Positions 51,771 to 59,062 of a DNA stretch of 64,000 bases are shown one piece after another (position 1 is the stretch's first letter; every line of letters begins with the position of its first letter). Under the pieces are notes generated by a model. That model ran no database searches, was not told the DNA's origin, and saw only the letters and a list, made by a program, of their open reading frames with translations. Source of the DNA: Escherichia whittamii (lineage in GTDB: Bacteria; Pseudomonadota; Gammaproteobacteria; Enterobacterales; Enterobacteriaceae); the NCBI RefSeq assembly GCF_014836715.1, contig NZ_JACSQI010000002.1, forward strand, positions 372,001 through 436,000, read 5' to 3'. Both the position numbers and the translations under genes were made by a program.

Positions 51771-51797
51771 ACAAAACCCCGCCGTGGCGAGGTTCTT
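51771..51797 (-). terminator. tR'-like terminator at the late promoter
   Basis: On the minus strand AACCTCGCC-ACGG-CGGGGTTTTG forms a hairpin with a short T-run, just before the first lysis gene. A terminator here, downstream of a constitutive promoter, is the normal set-up for Q-controlled late transcription. Confidence 0.65.
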
Positions 51798-51800
51798 AGA

Positions 51801-51821
51801 AATTTGGCAATATACCAAATT
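51801..51821. promoter_or_regulatory. Palindrome in late leader
   Basis: AATTTGG-N7-CCAAATT is a perfect inverted repeat between the late promoter and the terminator. It may be a binding or pausing element for the antiterminator. Function is inferred from position only. Confidence 0.5.
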
Positions 51822-51828
51822 AGCGTTA

Positions 51829-51857
51829 AATATGGCCTATTTTGTTCGGTTTTGCAA
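51829..51857 (-). promoter_or_regulatory. Candidate late promoter (pR'-like)
   Basis: On the minus strand TTGCAA is followed after exactly 17 bases by CATATT. A perfect TATAAT also lies at 51860-51865 at the very end of the Q-like gene, with no good -35. One of the two should drive the lysis and late genes. Confidence 0.55.
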
Positions 51858-51860
51858 GCA

Positions 51861-52532
51861 TTATACGTAAACGTCGTCTAAATGGTTCTGATAATGATGC
51901 AAAGTTGCAAGAAGTGCCATTTCATCAAGTGCTCTCACCGCCTCTTTCATTCCTGCCCAGTGCGGGGAGTATGTTTCGCACCAGGTGGAACGAGAAACAG
52001 ACAACATTCCAGCTAGCGCAGACCCGGCCATCTCCTTAAAATCCTCGCGTTTATTTGCTGCTGCAACCGCCTGCACGGACAACCACACCAACGAAAGCAG
52101 GCGCTTAACTACTTTTCTCTGAGTTGACGCGGGGATGTGTCCTTTATAGCGACTCCAGACAGCCTCACAAATAGCTGTTTGGTGTTTGAACGCCAGGTTA
52201 CCACCGTAGCAATAACGCAACCACGCTTGCTGACTTGCATCCAGCGAGTTCACAGAACGCCGCCAGGATGAATCAGCAAATTCAAAATCATTCATCGGCG
52301 GCGCGGGGCGACGTCTGCTAAAACTTTCCAGAGCGTAAACTGGCGTAACCAGAGCATCAACGGTCCGGTCCTCCAGCTGCACACGGTGAATATGTTTGCG
52401 TGGGTATGCGTTTTTGTCTGCCGGTGGGTGCTCACACAATGCTTCCAGCTGCCCCTTAGAACCACCAGACAAATCCCGCAATGCAGCGCGCAGTTTTATG
52501 CGGGTATATTCCAATAAATACTCGTTACTCAT
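51861..52532 (-). CDS. Q-like antitermination protein
   Basis: This 223-residue protein lies where Q is found in lambdoid phages, directly upstream of the late promoter. The core SWRRSVNSLDASQQAWLRYCYGGNLAFKHQTAICEAVW and STQRKVVKRLLSLVWLSVQAVA looks like the antiterminator proteins of some Escherichia and Salmonella prophages. I cannot fix the exact family. It overlaps the DUF1364 gene by one base. It would let polymerase pass the terminator at 51771-51797. Confidence 0.7.
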   Translation of the reverse strand: MSNEYLLEYTRIKLRAALRDLSGGSKGQLEALCEHPPADKNAYPRKHIHRVQLEDRTVDALVTPVYALESFSRRRPAPPMNDFEFADSSWRRSVNSLDASQQAWLRYCYGGNLAFKHQTAICEAVWSRYKGHIPASTQRKVVKRLLSLVWLSVQAVAAANKREDFKEMAGSALAGMLSVSRSTWCETYSPHWAGMKEAVRALDEMALLATLHHYQNHLDDVYV

Positions 52533-52825
52533 CAGATAAACTCCTCATCGCGCCAGATAGCCAGTGTTCTGAAAACTCCCTCAGCGTGCATCAACAGCAA
52601 TGAGTCGTGCTCGTAATCCGTTTTTGTACGTCCGTCGATAGCATCGTGACACGCACTACAGGCGATAGCACCCTGCATATCATGAGGTTTGATGGCTGTG
52701 CCGCACGTCCCGGCGAGACGATAATGAGCCAGTACGCTGGTTTCAGGATTGTGATTGCACACACCGGGGATACGCACAGTACAAGCGCGACCACGTGCAG
52801 CTTTTCTCAGGTCGATTTTTTTCAT
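52532..52825 (-). CDS. DUF1364 (YbcO-type) nuclease-like protein
   Basis: This 97-residue protein matches the DUF1364/YbcO family of lambdoid nin regions. MKKIDLRKAARGRACTVRIPGVCNHNPETSVLAHYRLAGTCGTAIKPHDMQGAIACSACHDAIDGR contains the Cys and His residues of an HNH-like zinc fold. YbcO of the DLP12 prophage is reported to be a DNA nuclease. Stop and start overlap both neighbours. Confidence 0.88.
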   Translation of the reverse strand: MKKIDLRKAARGRACTVRIPGVCNHNPETSVLAHYRLAGTCGTAIKPHDMQGAIACSACHDAIDGRTKTDYEHDSLLLMHAEGVFRTLAIWRDEEFI

Positions 52826-53418
52826 GATGTGTAATCCAGCAGCTGCGCGGCAGCATTTTCAGCGGCCTCCTGAGAGGCAAACGTGCGGAACAAAATATAA
52901 TTCCACAGCACATCTAAAACGGCTGAATACAGTTGACCGAACTCAAGATCGTCCATCGCAGCAAACGAGATTGAACGAGGTACGCGCATCAAACTGCCGT
53001 CTGGCATCTGATGAACGTCATAAAACCCAGCTTCCATAACCGCCCATGCGCGAAACGCCTCGAACGACTTCACCGCACTGATATTCCCCGCGCGCTTTTC
53101 CGACTCATCGAGAAGATACTGATCAGCCAGCTCTGCCATGACATCACCGTGTCCACCGTAATACGCCAGTAACTTAACGTAGCCATGGACCAGTTCGCGC
53201 TCCGCAGGAGAAATAGCCCCTCCGGACGGATGCCAGTAATCAAAGCCCAGGTTTAGAAGTGAGAAAAATTTACGATGAAACGCGGGATTACGCGCCTGTT
53301 TGAAATCTGCATACACAACAGCACCTGGTTTGACTCGTTCAGTCAACCAGCGTTGCGTGTCTGGTGTCGCGGGTATTAGCGAACCGCCGGATACCCTGAT
53401 AAATGAATGCTGCGCCAT
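52822..53418 (-). CDS. DUF1367 (YbcN/NinB-like) protein
   Basis: This 198-residue protein belongs to the DUF1367 family found in the nin region of lambdoid phages. FIRVSGGSLIPATPDTQRWLTERVKPGAVVYADFKQARNPAFHRKFFSLLNLGFDYW is the recognisable N-terminal part. Related proteins are suggested to act in recombination. It overlaps the DUF1364 gene by 4 bases. Confidence 0.85.
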   Translation of the reverse strand: MAQHSFIRVSGGSLIPATPDTQRWLTERVKPGAVVYADFKQARNPAFHRKFFSLLNLGFDYWHPSGGAISPAERELVHGYVKLLAYYGGHGDVMAELADQYLLDESEKRAGNISAVKSFEAFRAWAVMEAGFYDVHQMPDGSLMRVPRSISFAAMDDLEFGQLYSAVLDVLWNYILFRTFASQEAAENAAAQLLDYTS

Positions 53419-53495
53419 GTTTAACTCCAGGTGGCGCGGCAGTGTTCAGAAAATGGTGCCGGGTGTTCAATCCAGCACCGATATTATACCGTGTT

Positions 53496-53675
53496 TTACG
53501 CGTCAGGGGGTGTAATAGTATATCCAGCTATTTCTGCCAACTCGAGAAACGCCATCAGGCTGGCAATCCGTTCATCATCGGTCAGAACACGCACACCAAC
53601 GATGTGTCCGTCCTTACGCTTGATAACAGCCCGGCATGTTTCCGGTAGTTCGCCTATAGATTCTTGAATATTCAT
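53496..53675 (-). CDS. Small phage protein, 59 residues
   Basis: An ATG at 53675 with GGGGGGA upstream opens a 59-residue frame (MNIQESIGELPETCRAVIKR… to …AGYTITPPDA). It is acidic with a strand-turn-strand pattern (AVIKRKDGHIVGVRVL). It is co-directional with DUF1367, 77 bases upstream of that gene. No family recognised, but ribosome site and composition support a real gene. Confidence 0.65.
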   Translation of the reverse strand: MNIQESIGELPETCRAVIKRKDGHIVGVRVLTDDERIASLMAFLELAEIAGYTITPPDA

Positions 53676-53826
53676 GTCTTCCCCCCAATGCTATAACCTG
53701 TATGTTTATACAGTATTTTATGGCATTTGTCATAACGCCAAATACAATGAGGGAATAATGGACAATTATATTCACGCCGTGAATTTTATTAAACGGTTTT
53801 ATAGGGGATTAAACCGTTTATGGTCA

Positions 53827-54467
53827 TTATTTATCACTTCTGTAAATTGAAATTAACCATTTTCTAATCGTCGACGCTGCAGGTGGGTCAGAGTATTTCG
53901 CCACAAAAATACCGGATATGTATTGCACACCACGCGATAATGGCGCTGTCGGGTTTTCAGTATAAAAACGATCAGCCAGTTCAACGGCTTCGCTTTTTAA
54001 TCTGTGCTGTGGTCGTCCTCCGCCCTTTGTGCCAAGGTAGCGCGCCAGTTGTTTGAAACGGTAGGCGATGATCAACGGTCGCATCATCATATTGAAAAAA
54101 TCTCGGGCATCATTGTCAGCGCCTTGCGCTATCAACAGTGCAAAAAACAGATACGGGATTGTGTACACTTCAGGAGATATACGAACCCGTTCACAAGTTG
54201 GTGGAGCCAACTCAATAAGTAAGTCAGCCAGCGGATTCCCCTTTTCTCCACGTTTGTAATAGCGATACAGCGGCCCGATATCAAGTTCACTCGCGTCGAT
54301 TTCAGGATACCCGGCAACGACTGTACGTATCTCTTCTGCCAGAGCGTCAATATTACCCCGGTCCGCTCAAGATAGAGCCTCCGGGTCGAGCCGCGATCAT
54401 CCAACGCCCGTAACATATCTAACCGGCTAACGAAAGTTTCAGGCCAGTCCTCATAGAAGGTTTTCAT
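53827..54467 (-). pseudogene. Frameshifted phage gene of about 213 codons
   Basis: A good start (GAGGT, then ATG at 54467) opens MKTFYEDWPETFVSRLDML… and runs to LERTG. The frame then continues, after a one-base deficit in a four-G run (54356-54359), as NIDALAEEIRTVVAGYPEIDA… through LIELAPPTCERVRISPEVYTIPYLFFALLIAQG… to the stop at 53827. The join is seamless if one G is added. Either a real loss-of-function mutation, a programmed shift or a sequencing error. The C terminus ends in an HTH-like AASTIRKWLISIYR. Function unknown. Confidence 0.7.
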
Positions 54468-54537
54468 AATTACCTCGAATAATAAAAACTGCATTATTTG
54501 CACAATTTATTATTCGTTTTCACAACGCAGGGTTCTA

Positions 54538-54565
54538 TAAAAAAGAAAACCCGCCGAAGCGGGTT
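54538..54565 (-). terminator. Terminator of the 54586-54864 gene
   Basis: On the minus strand AACCCGC-TTC-GGCGGGTT is followed by TTCTTTTTTA. It isolates the gene at 54586-54864 as its own unit. Confidence 0.75.
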
Positions 54566-54585
54566 AGTTAATAACTTACACCAGG

Positions 54586-54864
54586 TTATGAGGCCATACC
54601 GTAGGCCTTTTTATGCATTCCATGGTCATATCCCATGTTATATGCTTCAAAAGCATCTTTATGACGTACATGCCCGGCCTGGCTTTCGGGCAAATCACCT
54701 AAAACAGAGTCATCAACCGCACGCGGAACGCCAATTAATGCGTGCCACATACCTTTATCATAGGCACATCCACAACATTTGTGCCGCCCAACGTTACCCT
54801 GATTTGCAGAAAGAACATCAAACATACTGTCGTGACGATGTGACTTTTTACAGATGTGTTTCAT
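54586..54864 (-). CDS. Hypothetical Cys/His-rich phage protein
   Basis: This 92-residue protein (MKHICKKSHRHDSMFDVLSANQGNVGRHKCCGCAYDKGM…) carries a CxxC pair and several histidines (GYDHGMHKKAYGMAS at the end), so a metal site is plausible. It has its own terminator and a structured upstream region. I recognise the general look of a small, widely spread phage protein but no named family. Confidence 0.6.
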   Translation of the reverse strand: MKHICKKSHRHDSMFDVLSANQGNVGRHKCCGCAYDKGMWHALIGVPRAVDDSVLGDLPESQAGHVRHKDAFEAYNMGYDHGMHKKAYGMAS

Positions 54865-55431
54865 TCATTGACCTATATCATTTTCGGCAATGAATGCTTT
54901 ACACGGGATCCCGGTTGAGGTAATCTCCCAAATCGAGATCTCAACGAAAGCATTTACCGATGTTTTTGTATGGCCCTGACAGTTGGCGCTGTCAGGGCTT
55001 TCCCTTTGATGCGACTCTAAAAACTTCGCAACCTCCAGATCCTATCCAGGACTAAGAAAAACTTCAATGAAAAGATCAGGTTAGATCTGTATTTTTTCAC
55101 AGATGTAATAAACCACACATGTAATAACCTTCCCTTTCCCGTTCTGATTCGGGCACTTGTGGATTCCATTTTTCCAGAAACATATGGACTCCCAAAAAAT
55201 CACTAACCACATGATTAGCATGTATGTTTTTACTGGAAACATTGAGCCATCCACAATGCAGCGTAAAAAGCAAGCAATTCACACGATTTTAAAGTGATTT
55301 ATCTGGAAGACTTTACTACTAACAGTTAATATCGTACCAGAAGTGCAGAATTTGCACTTTTACAGGAATGTGGTACGGAACATGTTGTCTATATTTCGAC
55401 CAATAATCGTAATGCAGTAACTGGAGGAGCT
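54865..55431. other. Non-coding region with strong secondary structure
   Basis: No convincing gene lies here. A long inverted structure occurs at 54893-54954 (AATGCTTT/AAAGCATT outside, GTTGAG/CTCAAC inside). A 10-base stem, GCCCTGACAG/CTGTCAGGGC, follows at about 54974-54999 with TTTCCCTTT after it on the plus strand, as in small-RNA terminators. A leftward 61-codon frame at 55097-55282 has no ribosome site and was rejected. The operator and promoter of immA occupy 55334-55431. Confidence 0.5.
55334..55376. promoter_or_regulatory. Operator-like nested palindromes upstream of immA
   Basis: A 7-base inverted repeat AAGTGCA-N5-TGCACTT (55341-55359) is nested inside a second one, GTACCA/TGGTAC (55334-55339 and 55371-55376). 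They lie 56-98 bases upstream of the ImmA-like start and look like a dimeric regulator site over the promoter. The regulator is not encoded next door. Confidence 0.6.
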
Positions 55432-55920
55432 ATGGCTACCAACCCAAGAGAGCACGCCCGGCGAGTGCTGGACACGTTCTGGTGCGGGCGTGGTTTCCCT
55501 GTTGATCCAGCGAAAATTGCTCACGACATGGGATTAGATGTTTTTATTACCGATCTTCCTGGGAAAGTTTCTGGCGCACTGATTAAACAAAAAGATCAAG
55601 ATCCAGCGATCTTTCTAAACAGTGATGACAACAAAGTTCGTCAACGTTTTTCATGTGGGCATGAGTTGGGACATTACATCGCCCGGCAAGCATCGCATAG
55701 CGATGAATATGAGTACGTTGATTTACGTGGCGAAACCGCAAGCGCCGGAACGCATCCTGATGAAATTTTTGCGAACAAGTTCGCAGCAGAACTTCTGATG
55801 CCGGTAGATGAGGTCAGAAAACTGCACGCTGACGGCCAACCAAGTTATATAATGGCGCATCATTTTGGCGTATCTGACGATGCGATGACTTATCGTTTAA
55901 AGAACTTGAGGTTGGGGTAA
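55432..55920 (+). CDS. ImmA/IrrE-family metallopeptidase
   Basis: This 162-residue protein has the zinc motif CGHELGHYIAR (HELGH at residues 77-81) and the downstream DEIFANKFAAELLMP helix carrying the third ligand (Glu111). ImmA cuts phage and ICE repressors, and relatives act as antitoxins or regulators. The fold is complete, with no fused HTH domain, unlike many Xre-ImmA fusions. A GGAGGAG ribosome site lies just before the start. It is followed 9 bases later by a membrane-protein gene, so the pair is an operon. Confidence 0.88.
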   Translation: MATNPREHARRVLDTFWCGRGFPVDPAKIAHDMGLDVFITDLPGKVSGALIKQKDQDPAIFLNSDDNKVRQRFSCGHELGHYIARQASHSDEYEYVDLRGETASAGTHPDEIFANKFAAELLMPVDEVRKLHADGQPSYIMAHHFGVSDDAMTYRLKNLRLG

Positions 55921-55929
55921 CGCTTTAGA

Positions 55930-56535
55930 ATGCCATCGGATGACGATTTTAACAGCCGTTTCAAACAGGAAGTTGCACGCCGACTGAAGGATTCCCTCAA
56001 CCTACACCGTCAGTTAGCAGAAGAGGTTGAGCCGGAGGAGGATGAAACTCCGGTTCAGTCTCCTGACGAAACTTCACCTCAGACAAAGGTTTCGCACGCT
56101 CCAAAAAAACCGTCTGCCCGTATTCACGGAATAGCCAGAAAAAGAGCTGCCGAAGCTCGCAAAATGGCTGTAGCTGCGTCAATCAAAAGAATTCCAATTC
56201 CTACCCCCTCTCAACAAGTCACCCGTACTGAGAGTAAAATCTTGACCGAGTTCACATCTGTGAAACAGGTGAATTCACTTGATACTGAGCATGAGCGCAA
56301 ACAACTCAACAACAAAGATTTTGAAGCTGAAATCGATCTAAAAAAACGCTATGGCAAATGGTTCCTTATTATCCTTGCTTGCCAGCTTTTGATAATGAAT
56401 GGTGTATTTTTTGCCACTGGTGCTGAATGGCTTGTATTTAAAGACTTAACGCTCCAGTTGTACATGGGCGGTACTTTGACAGAGGTATTCGGCCTCGTGC
56501 TGGTCGTGACAAAATACCTTTTTAAACGCAAGTAA
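55930..56535 (+). CDS. Two-helix membrane protein paired with ImmA-like gene
   Basis: This 201-residue protein has a charged, unfolded-looking N-terminal region (residues 1-135, rich in E, K, P and T) and two membrane helices at the C terminus (about 143-163 and 177-197). It ends in KYLFKRK. The first part could be the target or regulator of the peptidase encoded upstream. Family unknown. Its last 24 codons and the bases after the stop are repeated 3.5 kb downstream. Confidence 0.75.
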   Translation: MPSDDDFNSRFKQEVARRLKDSLNLHRQLAEEVEPEEDETPVQSPDETSPQTKVSHAPKKPSARIHGIARKRAAEARKMAVAASIKRIPIPTPSQQVTRTESKILTEFTSVKQVNSLDTEHERKQLNNKDFEAEIDLKKRYGKWFLIILACQLLIMNGVFFATGAEWLVFKDLTLQLYMGGTLTEVFGLVLVVTKYLFKRK

Positions 56536-56542
56536 CTCTCTC
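56461..56542 (+). repeat. Copy A of 82-bp direct repeat (intact, coding)
   Basis: This copy is the 3' end of the membrane-protein gene plus a few bases beyond the stop. It matches 60062-60142 with one deletion and two substitutions. Weaker similarity continues for about 15 bases (AACAGACTTT against AACAGTCTTT). Confidence 0.92.
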
Positions 56543-56644
56543 TATGGAACAGACTTTGGTCGATTTAATGGAGAAGACCAGCAACCCCAAATGACCAAGT
56601 AACAAGTGCTGGCCTTATAGACGATTACTGAGTGTGTTCGAGTG

Positions 56645-57049
56645 CTATCGTTGTACAATTCGTCCGTTGGGATCCAGCCACATCCCATCAGAAAGATACA
56701 CCATTTCCCTGGGTTCATCCGTTACCTGCAGGTCATGGTAAATTGAAGTAAGTTCATTTTTAGGTGAAGGAGTGATATCTTCGCTTCCAAAGATCATATC
56801 TTGGTATTGTGCCCAATTTTGGCGAATTTCGAAATACATATCAACATCATAATCCTGCCCTCTTAGTTCATCATCTGAAGATATATTCAATGTCTTTTTG
56901 AGACCGATGATGTTAAAGATCCACTTCTTACCACCTTTAATGAAGTATGCCCCAGTATATGCCTCTTCATCTGGTACAGCCTCATAACCTAAATTTAATG
57001 CTAATTGTATCTGTTCTGCTAATGTAAAAGACTCTTTCCACCCACTCAT
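56645..57049 (-). CDS. Hypothetical acidic protein in cassette
   Basis: This 134-residue acidic protein (MSGWKESFTLAEQIQLALNLGYEAVPDEEAYTGAYFIKGGKKWIFNI…) has a mixed alpha/beta look without obvious active-site residues. Size and acidity are like those of many immunity or antitoxin proteins, but no family is recognised. It is the first gene after repeat copy A and runs toward the repeat. A palindrome lies 90 bases upstream. Confidence 0.65.
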   Translation of the reverse strand: MSGWKESFTLAEQIQLALNLGYEAVPDEEAYTGAYFIKGGKKWIFNIIGLKKTLNISSDDELRGQDYDVDMYFEIRQNWAQYQDMIFGSEDITPSPKNELTSIYHDLQVTDEPREMVYLSDGMWLDPNGRIVQR

Positions 57050-57369
57050 AGCTTATTACCTACCTGTGAACCTGTTTGCTGCATGAAAAACAATATAATA
57101 AAGCGTTATTGAAGACTATGATCCAAGTAAATTTAATCAAATACGTTTATAACGTATTTGCCTAAACAACTTCCAACGTATGATCCGCTTCTCGCTCTCA
57201 GCAGACCTTTATCTGCAGGTGCTTGTCTGCTGTGTTCCAGAAGCAGATATTATTATATAACTCTTTAACCCATGTATGACAAAATATTCTTGGAGCTTAT
57301 TAAAACTTCATACGTCTAAATTACCTCTTCATTAGTGAATCAATAATTGTATAGTTAAAATGTAACACT
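57050..57369. other. AT-rich spacer with palindrome
   Basis: These 320 bases lie between the 134-residue gene and the GIY-YIG gene, both read leftward. No gene is visible. The only strong signal is the 9-base palindrome at 57139-57159. Composition is clearly more AT-rich than the backbone. Confidence 0.6.
57139..57159. promoter_or_regulatory. Perfect palindrome, possible operator
   Basis: AAATACGTT-TAT-AACGTATTT is a perfect 9-base inverted repeat with a 3-base centre. It lies about 90 bases before the start of the gene at 56645-57049. Confidence 0.55.
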
Positions 57370-58035
57370 TTATTTTTTATGATTAACTTGCTTTGCTAAA
57401 GAGCTATAAATCATATCAACCAAAACATATTTTTCGCATTCCCAAGGTTCACTAATAGATGGGTTTACTAAGTCTGGCTTCCCCCCCATTAGTGTATGAA
57501 CATGCGAATAAATACCTATTCTTTCTGCGAGCTGCATTATTTTTATTTGATGTTCTGGTGGGAGCATTTTGTTTTTAAACCATGTTGTAAATATATGCTT
57601 GGTAAGTTCCTTAGTACAAACAAACCATTCACCTTGACGTCTTTCGTTGCTAAATTTTTCATGAAGATAGTTTTCTTTTTCTGAACCACCAGGTTCCAAA
57701 GCGTGTAATATTAATTGACCAAATGCACCTGTCTGCAGGTTAGACAACCTTTTTAGCACATTATTGGAACGCCCTATTTTCACATAAAGTCCCGAGTAAG
57801 GGTTATTTTTATCTGAAGAACCGGCCCAAGTATCAGGCACTTGTAAAATATAATAAATACTACTTACTTTCCCACTCGATACATTATTTGCCCAAATCTG
57901 CCATTCTTCCATCCAGCTTTTTGCATCTTCTCTCGTGTCAAAGACATGACTTGTATAGTAAAATTCACCAGTATCCAGGAACATATCGAAAACATATTTG
58001 CCATTCTCTATAATTCTTAAGTTGTCGGCTTTCAT
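57370..58035 (-). CDS. GIY-YIG-type nuclease domain protein
   Basis: This 221-residue protein has an N-terminal domain of about 55 residues, followed by a T5orf172/MUG113-like GIY-YIG nuclease domain: YYIL at 61-64, LYVKIGRSNNVLKRLSNLQTG (KIGRS at 86-90, Arg96), the Glu in KENYLHEKF and the closing GEWF at 135-138. Such proteins occur in phages and defence loci; the target DNA or RNA is unknown here. It stands alone in an AT-rich area, about 200 bases from the next small gene. Confidence 0.8.
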   Translation of the reverse strand: MKADNLRIIENGKYVFDMFLDTGEFYYTSHVFDTREDAKSWMEEWQIWANNVSSGKVSSIYYILQVPDTWAGSSDKNNPYSGLYVKIGRSNNVLKRLSNLQTGAFGQLILHALEPGGSEKENYLHEKFSNERRQGEWFVCTKELTKHIFTTWFKNKMLPPEHQIKIMQLAERIGIYSHVHTLMGGKPDLVNPSISEPWECEKYVLVDMIYSSLAKQVNHKK

Positions 58036-58239
58036 GGAAGTTTCTCACAAAGTTACAGGAATATATAAAAACTTTACTACGCTTAGTATATGTTACCACC
58101 TGATTATGTATTATTTGATTTACACAACTTATTGCTAGTAATAACGGTTTTGATGTAATCTTCTCATCCCAAACTAACCTTCAAAATAGATTTAATCTAA
58201 ATTATATCAAAATATGCTCTCAGTTAAGATGGCTTATTT

Positions 58240-58437
58240 TTAATCAGTTAGAGGATCAACCTGATTTTCTCTAATAAGATTTCGTAACGCAGTACGAGCA
58301 GCCGCGACTTCTGTCATTCCATTTAGAACCACGCTGGAATGCCCTCCTCTAACCCCAAAGACTGTGACCATATCCTCTTCACGGAAGTATTCTGCTTCAT
58401 ACTGAAGGCCATCTTTCTCTACGCAAATATATGACAT
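58240..58437 (-). CDS. Small hypothetical protein
   Basis: This 65-residue frame (MSYICVEKDGLQYEAEYFREEDMVTVFGVRGGHSSVVLNGM…) gives a plausible strand-rich domain followed by one helix (EVAAARTALRNLIREN). The AGGTTGCT context gives a modest ribosome site. It lies upstream of the GIY-YIG gene, with a 200-base gap. Family unknown; possibly a partner or regulator of that nuclease. Confidence 0.6.
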   Translation of the reverse strand: MSYICVEKDGLQYEAEYFREEDMVTVFGVRGGHSSVVLNGMTEVAAARTALRNLIRENQVDPLTD

Positions 58438-59062
58438 AGCAACCTCATTTTATTATCTTTTATTTGAATGATATATCCACAAAATAATTTAAGCAATCTC
58501 GCCCAAGACGGCACGCCAAGCTTGCCTTGTAAGTATACTGTAAATATTCCGATAAAACTAATCATTCGCTTTTAGCGCATGTCCAAAAAATGGTTCAGGT
58601 ATCCTCTCGTGCCAATATTCGCTCCTCACTCATAGCGGCTTTCAGGCAAGTTAACTAGTCCGCTCGGTGCCATATACAGCCATGGTTATTAACAACAGGG
58701 AATAATCCCACACCGAAATTAAATATCTTTCTTTTACATTCGAAATAATTCCTCCTAGACACTATCTATTGCCTGACACAATCACTCGGATATAACGATA
58801 TACAGTATGTTCATGAGAGTGCAGGTTCGTATATTAAGTTCAGCAGCGAAAACATGCCTTACAGGTTTCCGGTTTTGGGAGCGTCGTTACAGGATCCTGC
58901 GCATACCGTTCCCATCCGTTGAATTAAAGGTTTCACAGCCTTTGCCGATAACACCTTTTACCTTGCCTGTGATGCGTTCAGTGCTCAGCGTTGTTTACTG
59001 TAGCTCTCGGGACTGATTACAGACCGCGTCTTAAAAACCAATCCTTACTCTAAAGGGAATTC
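58438..59062. other. Non-coding, AT-rich spacer
   Basis: No gene could be supported in these 625 bases. A rightward 69-codon frame at 58807-59016 has no family resemblance, mixed codon use and no ribosome site. The region must hold the promoter of the lipoprotein gene at 59063 (read rightward) and that of the small gene at 58437 (read leftward). Confidence 0.5.

Noticed and set aside
55097..55282. Leftward 61-codon frame
   Set aside because: No ribosome site, no protein-like pattern, and it overlaps the immA control region.
58807..59016. Rightward 69-codon frame before the lipoprotein
   Set aside because: No ribosome site and no resemblance to any family; the next gene has a much better start at 59063.
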